Assembly: GCA_030040115.1 (NCBI GenBank)
Contig: JASHUH010000579.1
Coordinates: forward strand, 1-9,813
Direction: 5' to 3'
DNA length: 9,813 nt
DNA from: Acidobacteriaceae bacterium
GTDB lineage: Bacteria; Acidobacteriota; Terriglobia; Terriglobales; Acidobacteriaceae
The position numbers and the translations under genes are program-made. Below the pieces are notes generated by a model. That model saw nothing but the letters and a program-made list of their open reading frames with translations, was not told the DNA's origin and did not search any database. Positions 6,731 to 9,813 of the stretch are shown here, one piece after another; within the stretch, counting starts at the first letter, position 1; each line of letters begins with the position of its first letter.

Positions 6731-6761
6731 AAGAGCCTGATCTTCGCCAGGAGAAACACTC

Positions 6762-8291
6762 ATGAATCGGAGAGAATTCCTTGCATCCGCTGCGGCAATG
6801 ACCGCTACCGCGGCCTATCCCGGTTTGGCGCAAACGCCGGAGAGACTTCACGGGTTTCCTGCCTCGCGTCTAAAGCCCGTTCCCTATATTGAGACGACGC
6901 CCATTCCTGGATATCATTGGGCCCCATCAAGTTCGTACGAAGCCTTTCAAGATGCGAAATTTGGGATAAGGATTCACTGGGGCATTTACTGCATTTGGCA
7001 TCGCGGCCCCGAATCGTGGCCGTTTCTTCCCATGTCGTTTAAGGATCGACAAACCTACAACAACCTCTATAAGACCTGGAATCCTGCCGGCTTCGATGCG
7101 GAGCAATGGATGGGTGTTTTCAAGGAAAGCGGCATGAGGATGTTCGCTTTCACCACCAAACATCATGAGGGTTTCAGCATGTTCGACACCAGGACCCGGG
7201 TGAAGAATCGGGCCAATTGGACAGCTCCTGGAGGGCCTAGGATTGAATCCTGCGATCTCTCCTATTCCATCATGGAAACGCCCTTCGGGCGAGACGTGGT
7301 GAAAGAACTCTGCGATGCCGCACACAAACGAGACATTAGGATTGATTTTTATTTTTCGCACCCCGATTGGTACGACGCGGATTTCCGTCCCTATGTGTGC
7401 CACCCATTTCAAGTGCCCTCTTCAAAAGCATGGATGGTCGAGGTCGACCGGCAAATGACGCAGCAGAGGCTGGGCGATCACGCCGTGATCGTACCCGACC
7501 CGACGGACGCCGACGTAAGGCGCATGATGGCCAGACATCGTGCTCAGTTAGTCGAGCTATTAACCAACTATGGGAAGATTGACATGGTCGATCTGGATAT
7601 GTGGTTAGGGCCGCGCGTTTGGCCAGAACTTCGCAATACCGTGATGAAGATGCGGGAAATCCAGCCACAAGTCATGTTGCGGGTGCGCGGCATTGGAAAC
7701 TACGGCGACTACTACACTCCGGAGCGGGTTGTTCCCGGATCGGAAGAAGCATCTGACAGGCCATGGTTCACCATCTATCCGCTGGGCACCGACTTCTCCT
7801 ATGATCCGGACGGCGGCAAGTACAAGGGCGTCCAATGGATCGTCCACAATTTGGCGGACGCTGTTGCCAAGGGCGGCGGCCTGCAGATTGGCGTCGGCCC
7901 CAGTCCGCACGGCGAGTTTCACCCCGAGGCGATTCGTCAGATGAAAGGCGCCGGAACATGGTTGAAAGTGAATGGAGAAGCGATCTACGCGACCCGGCCG
8001 CGCAGTGGTTCGTTGTGGTCCGAAGGTGGAAATGTCCTTTATACCCGATCAAAAGACTTCCGATTCGTCTACGCCATTCTGACTGAGTGGCCGGGGACAC
8101 AGATTGTCCTGAAAACGGTGCAGCCTAAGGCTGGCTCGAAAGTGGATCTCCTGGGCTCAACCTCAAGGCCGAATTGGAAATTCGATTCGGCGCGGGGAAC
8201 GATCATCACGTTCCCTGAAAATTTGCAACAATCGGGTAACAGACCTTGCGATTTCGCCTGGAGCCTGAGAATCGAAGCAGCAACTGTTTAA
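6762..8291 (+). CDS. Alpha-L-fucosidase, GH29, Tat-exported
   Basis: A 509-residue protein. The ATG at 6762 has AGGAG 8 nt upstream and starts with a twin-arginine leader, MNRREFLASAAAM, with the signal ending near residue 24 (GLAQ). The GH29 TIM barrel is clear: FGIRIHWGIY (family FGxxxHWG), KHHEGFSMFDT (His134-His135, matching the KHHDGF signature), and NYGKIDMVDLDMWLG, where Asp279 aligns with the usual WxD nucleophile. A later segment, GGGLQIGVGPSPHGEF, matches the family's LLNVGP-type loop, and ~95 C-terminal residues form a beta domain. It should release terminal alpha-L-fucose (or a relative) from glycans in the periplasm or outside the cell; that product would suit the FucP-type permease nearby. 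Exact linkage specificity is unknown. The gene has its own strong-looking promoter and a structured leader. Confidence 0.9.
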   Translation: MNRREFLASAAAMTATAAYPGLAQTPERLHGFPASRLKPVPYIETTPIPGYHWAPSSSYEAFQDAKFGIRIHWGIYCIWHRGPESWPFLPMSFKDRQTYNNLYKTWNPAGFDAEQWMGVFKESGMRMFAFTTKHHEGFSMFDTRTRVKNRANWTAPGGPRIESCDLSYSIMETPFGRDVVKELCDAAHKRDIRIDFYFSHPDWYDADFRPYVCHPFQVPSSKAWMVEVDRQMTQQRLGDHAVIVPDPTDADVRRMMARHRAQLVELLTNYGKIDMVDLDMWLGPRVWPELRNTVMKMREIQPQVMLRVRGIGNYGDYYTPERVVPGSEEASDRPWFTIYPLGTDFSYDPDGGKYKGVQWIVHNLADAVAKGGGLQIGVGPSPHGEFHPEAIRQMKGAGTWLKVNGEAIYATRPRSGSLWSEGGNVLYTRSKDFRFVYAILTEWPGTQIVLKTVQPKAGSKVDLLGSTSRPNWKFDSARGTIITFPENLQQSGNRPCDFAWSLRIEAATV

Positions 8292-8829
8292 GCCAAGAAG
8301 GCGCTTCGAGATTCCACCTATATTCCGCGCGAAGAGCGCTTCGCTCCGGCATTGCGCCTCGGATTCGTCGTCGTCCCGAAGGTCTTAACCGGGTCTTTGG
8401 AGACCTGCCGTAAAGTGAATTGGGGCTGGCGCAGTATGCAAATTGCTGGGGCTTGACAAGCGACGTGGGGTGATATGTCACTTCCTTGTTTTCAAAAAAC
8501 GCCGTTTCGCTTTCAAGAGACCGATCGCCCGCAGTCTTAGGGGGACTGGGTCGGGGTGGATTCCATGTGTGTCGGGAACTGAACCGAGAGAGGCAAAGAT
8601 GTGGATGGTTTGCGAGGACCACCCGCGGGGGCTACGGCGCCTGAAGCAGAAGGAAGAATTTCACGCAGCCGGTTTGCTTTGGGCGTGCGGCGGTTGATGT
8701 GATGCGGCAAATGCGATATAGATTACCGACAGACATAAGGAGCCGCTTGAACAACTGCCAAGTTCCACATGAAGCTAATCGACCACCATCTAGCCATCGG
8801 GAGTGGGAATTTCAAACGGAGAGATCAAG
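8292..8829. other. Long regulatory intergenic region (538 bp)
   Basis: No convincing gene is seen. Two short hairpins without T-runs follow the fucosidase: GCGAAG-AGCG-CTTCGC (8329-8344) and GGTCT-TTGG-AGACC (8392-8405). A promoter/operator lies at 8453-8483, with leader blocks resembling those of the fucosidase at 8533-8545 and 8559-8578. An 84-codon frame (8443-8697) overlaps these elements; its internal ATG at 8599 has a GAGAGAGG-like ribosome site and 32 codons, but the sequence shows no known family. The start of the next gene is therefore preceded by an unusually long leader of about 340 nt. Confidence 0.5.
8453..8483 (+). promoter_or_regulatory. Promoter/operator: TTGACA-N12-TGATATGTCACTT
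   Basis: TTGACA (8453-8458) is separated by exactly 12 nt from TGATATGTCACTT (8471-8483). This is identical in layout, and in all but one base of the 13-mer, to the fucosidase element at 6616-6646, while the 12-nt spacers differ. It probably drives the hydrolase gene starting at 8830, although 346 bp separate the two. Confidence 0.5.
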
Positions 8830-9813
8830 ATGAATCGACGGGAATTTCTCAGCTGCTCCTCAACAGCGACGCTTGGCATCGGCTTAGCAAGTCGATTATT
8901 CGGTCAACCGCATCGGCCGAAACTCGCAGAATCCGAGAGGGCGACATCCGGGATGGCGCCGGGAACCGCAGAGTCTGCCTTGACCGGAACTTCGCCATTA
9001 ACGACGGAAGGCGATCTGGCCGCCCAAATGGTGGATGCAATCCACCGGTTTCTGCTGCAAGAGACGGCGACACTAGCGGCTCGCCGCGCGGAGCTGTGGA
9101 ACCCGGACTACACCTCTATCGAAAGCTATCAACGATCGATAGCGCCGAACAGGCAGCGATTTCAAAAAATCATCGGGGCCGTGGACACAAGGGTGGCGGC
9201 TCAACCTCCCGAACTGGTTATCCATTCGGGAAGCCAAGAATGGATTGCACAAGGCTCCGGTTACAAAGTGTACGCCATACGGTGGACGGTTTTTGGGGAA
9301 GTTACCGCCGACTCTGATGGGTTGCTCGCTGAAGGCCTGCTTCTCCAACCCGACGGGATGCCGGTGGCTCGCGTCGTGGCGATTCCGGATGCCGATTGGA
9401 CGCCCGAAGCTCTAACAGGACTGCAACCCGGAGTACCTCCGAGAGCACAGTTTGCGCGACGCATTGCCGAATCCGGGTGTGAGGTCGTTGTTCCGCTGAT
9501 TATCAATCGGGAAGATACTTTCTCCGGCATTCCCGGAATCGGCATGACCAACATGCCGCACCGGGAGTGGATCTACCGGATGGCATATGAAGTGGGGCGC
9601 CATATCATCGGGTTTGAAGTGCAAAAGATTTTGGCGTCGGTGGATTGGTTCGCGGAGCAAAACCGTGAGCACCAGTTACCGATAGGCGTAATGGGCTACG
9701 GCGAAGGCGGGTTACTGGCGCTCTACTCCTCGGCGCTTGACACTAGGATTGACGCGACAGTGGTAAGTGGTTATTTCCAGGCCCGCGAAGGTGTTTGGAA
9801 AGAACCTATCTAT
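8830..9813 (+). CDS. Tat-exported alpha/beta-hydrolase-type protein (dienelactone hydrolase-like), 3'-partial
   Basis: The frame is open from the ATG at 8830 to the window edge (328 residues, no stop). GGAG 8 nt upstream supports the start. It begins MNRREFLSCSSTATLGIGLA, a twin-arginine leader very like that of the fucosidase. Residues ~40-75 are low-complexity (A, T, S, P, G). From ~80 come a helical segment (RRAELWNPDYTSIESYQRSI) and then an alpha/beta-hydrolase-like core: YAIRWTVFGEV, EGLLLQPDG, ARVVAIPDADWTPEAL, GCEVVVPLIINREDTF, HREWIYRMAYEVGRHIIG and PIGVMGYGEGGLLALYSSAL. The pattern resembles large predicted hydrolases of Acidobacteriota and Planctomycetota annotated as dienelactone hydrolase or acetyl-xylan esterase. 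At the expected elbow (GxSxG) it reads G289-Y-G-E-G293, with Gly at the nucleophile place, so ordinary Ser or Cys catalysis is doubtful. The rest lies beyond the window. Confidence 0.7.
   Translation, partial: MNRREFLSCSSTATLGIGLASRLFGQPHRPKLAESERATSGMAPGTAESALTGTSPLTTEGDLAAQMVDAIHRFLLQETATLAARRAELWNPDYTSIESYQRSIAPNRQRFQKIIGAVDTRVAAQPPELVIHSGSQEWIAQGSGYKVYAIRWTVFGEVTADSDGLLAEGLLLQPDGMPVARVVAIPDADWTPEALTGLQPGVPPRAQFARRIAESGCEVVVPLIINREDTFSGIPGIGMTNMPHREWIYRMAYEVGRHIIGFEVQKILASVDWFAEQNREHQLPIGVMGYGEGGLLALYSSALDTRIDATVVSGYFQAREGVWKEPIY

Noticed and set aside
5883..6761. Insertion sequence or other mobile element as the cause of the broken dehydrogenase
   Set aside because: No transposase fragment, terminal inverted repeats or target-site duplication could be seen around the pseudogene.
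8329..8405. Short hairpins after the fucosidase as its terminator
   Set aside because: Stems are only 5-6 bp and neither is followed by a T-run on the plus strand; no intrinsic terminator can be claimed.
8443..8697. 84-codon plus-strand frame upstream of the last gene
   Set aside because: It runs across the promoter/operator and leader blocks, its composition is not protein-like, and no homology is recognised; only its 32-codon internal form has a possible ribosome site.
8769..9317. 182-codon plus-strand frame at the start of the last gene
   Set aside because: It is a shadow of the frame beginning at 8830, which has a ribosome site, a twin-arginine leader and hydrolase-like sequence to the window edge.
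1..9813. CRISPR array, tRNA or rRNA genes, phage or defence system
   Set aside because: No regularly spaced repeats, cloverleaf-like sequences, rRNA signatures or defence-type domains were seen on either strand.

Overview
The window looks like a carbohydrate-degradation locus from a Gram-negative soil-type bacterium of moderate-to-high GC. The gene content (a GH140-like apiosidase, an acidobacterial-style GH29 fucosidase with a twin-arginine leader, ExuT- and FucP-type permeases, a planctomycete/acidobacterial-type 'dienelactone hydrolase' protein) fits Acidobacteriota, perhaps Bryobacteraceae/Solibacter relatives. That assignment is inferred from protein families only; there is no rRNA or other marker gene here.

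Layout. (1) Positions 1-1242, plus strand: the 3' part of a secreted-type esterase (feruloyl/acetyl esterase, esterase D class) with an E-set domain ahead of it; the gene begins outside the window. (2) 1338-2828, plus: an exported DUF4038/GH140-like glycosidase with a C-terminal 'putative collagen-binding' domain. (3) 2829-3228: convergent intergenic region with an intrinsic terminator for the minus strand and a possible 34-residue membrane peptide. (4) 5882-3229, minus: an ExuT-type hexuronate permease followed by a FucP-type sugar permease, probably one transcription unit ending at that terminator. (5) 5883-6761: an intergenic stretch holding a truncated, multiply frameshifted zinc-dependent sugar/alcohol dehydrogenase pseudogene on the plus strand, then the promoter and structured leader of the next gene. 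(6) 6762-8291, plus: Tat-exported GH29 alpha-L-fucosidase. (7) 8292-8829: long regulatory intergenic region. (8) 8830 to the window end, plus: the N-terminal 328 residues of a Tat-exported alpha/beta-hydrolase-type protein, cut by the window edge.

How they fit together. Exported esterase, apiosidase-like and fucosidase enzymes would strip acyl groups and side chains from a plant polysaccharide, and the two permeases would import the acidic and deoxy sugars released. Apiose, fucose and uronic acids occur together in pectic rhamnogalacturonan II, so a pectin-type substrate is the simplest reading, but it is only an inference.

The most notable non-coding signal is a promoter/operator module, TTGACA-N12-TGATATRTCACTT, found upstream of both Tat-exported proteins. 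The same palindromic core, TGATATATCA, sits just upstream of the permease operon. The two long leaders also share two further sequence blocks. Together these suggest one regulator controls the transporters and both exported enzymes.
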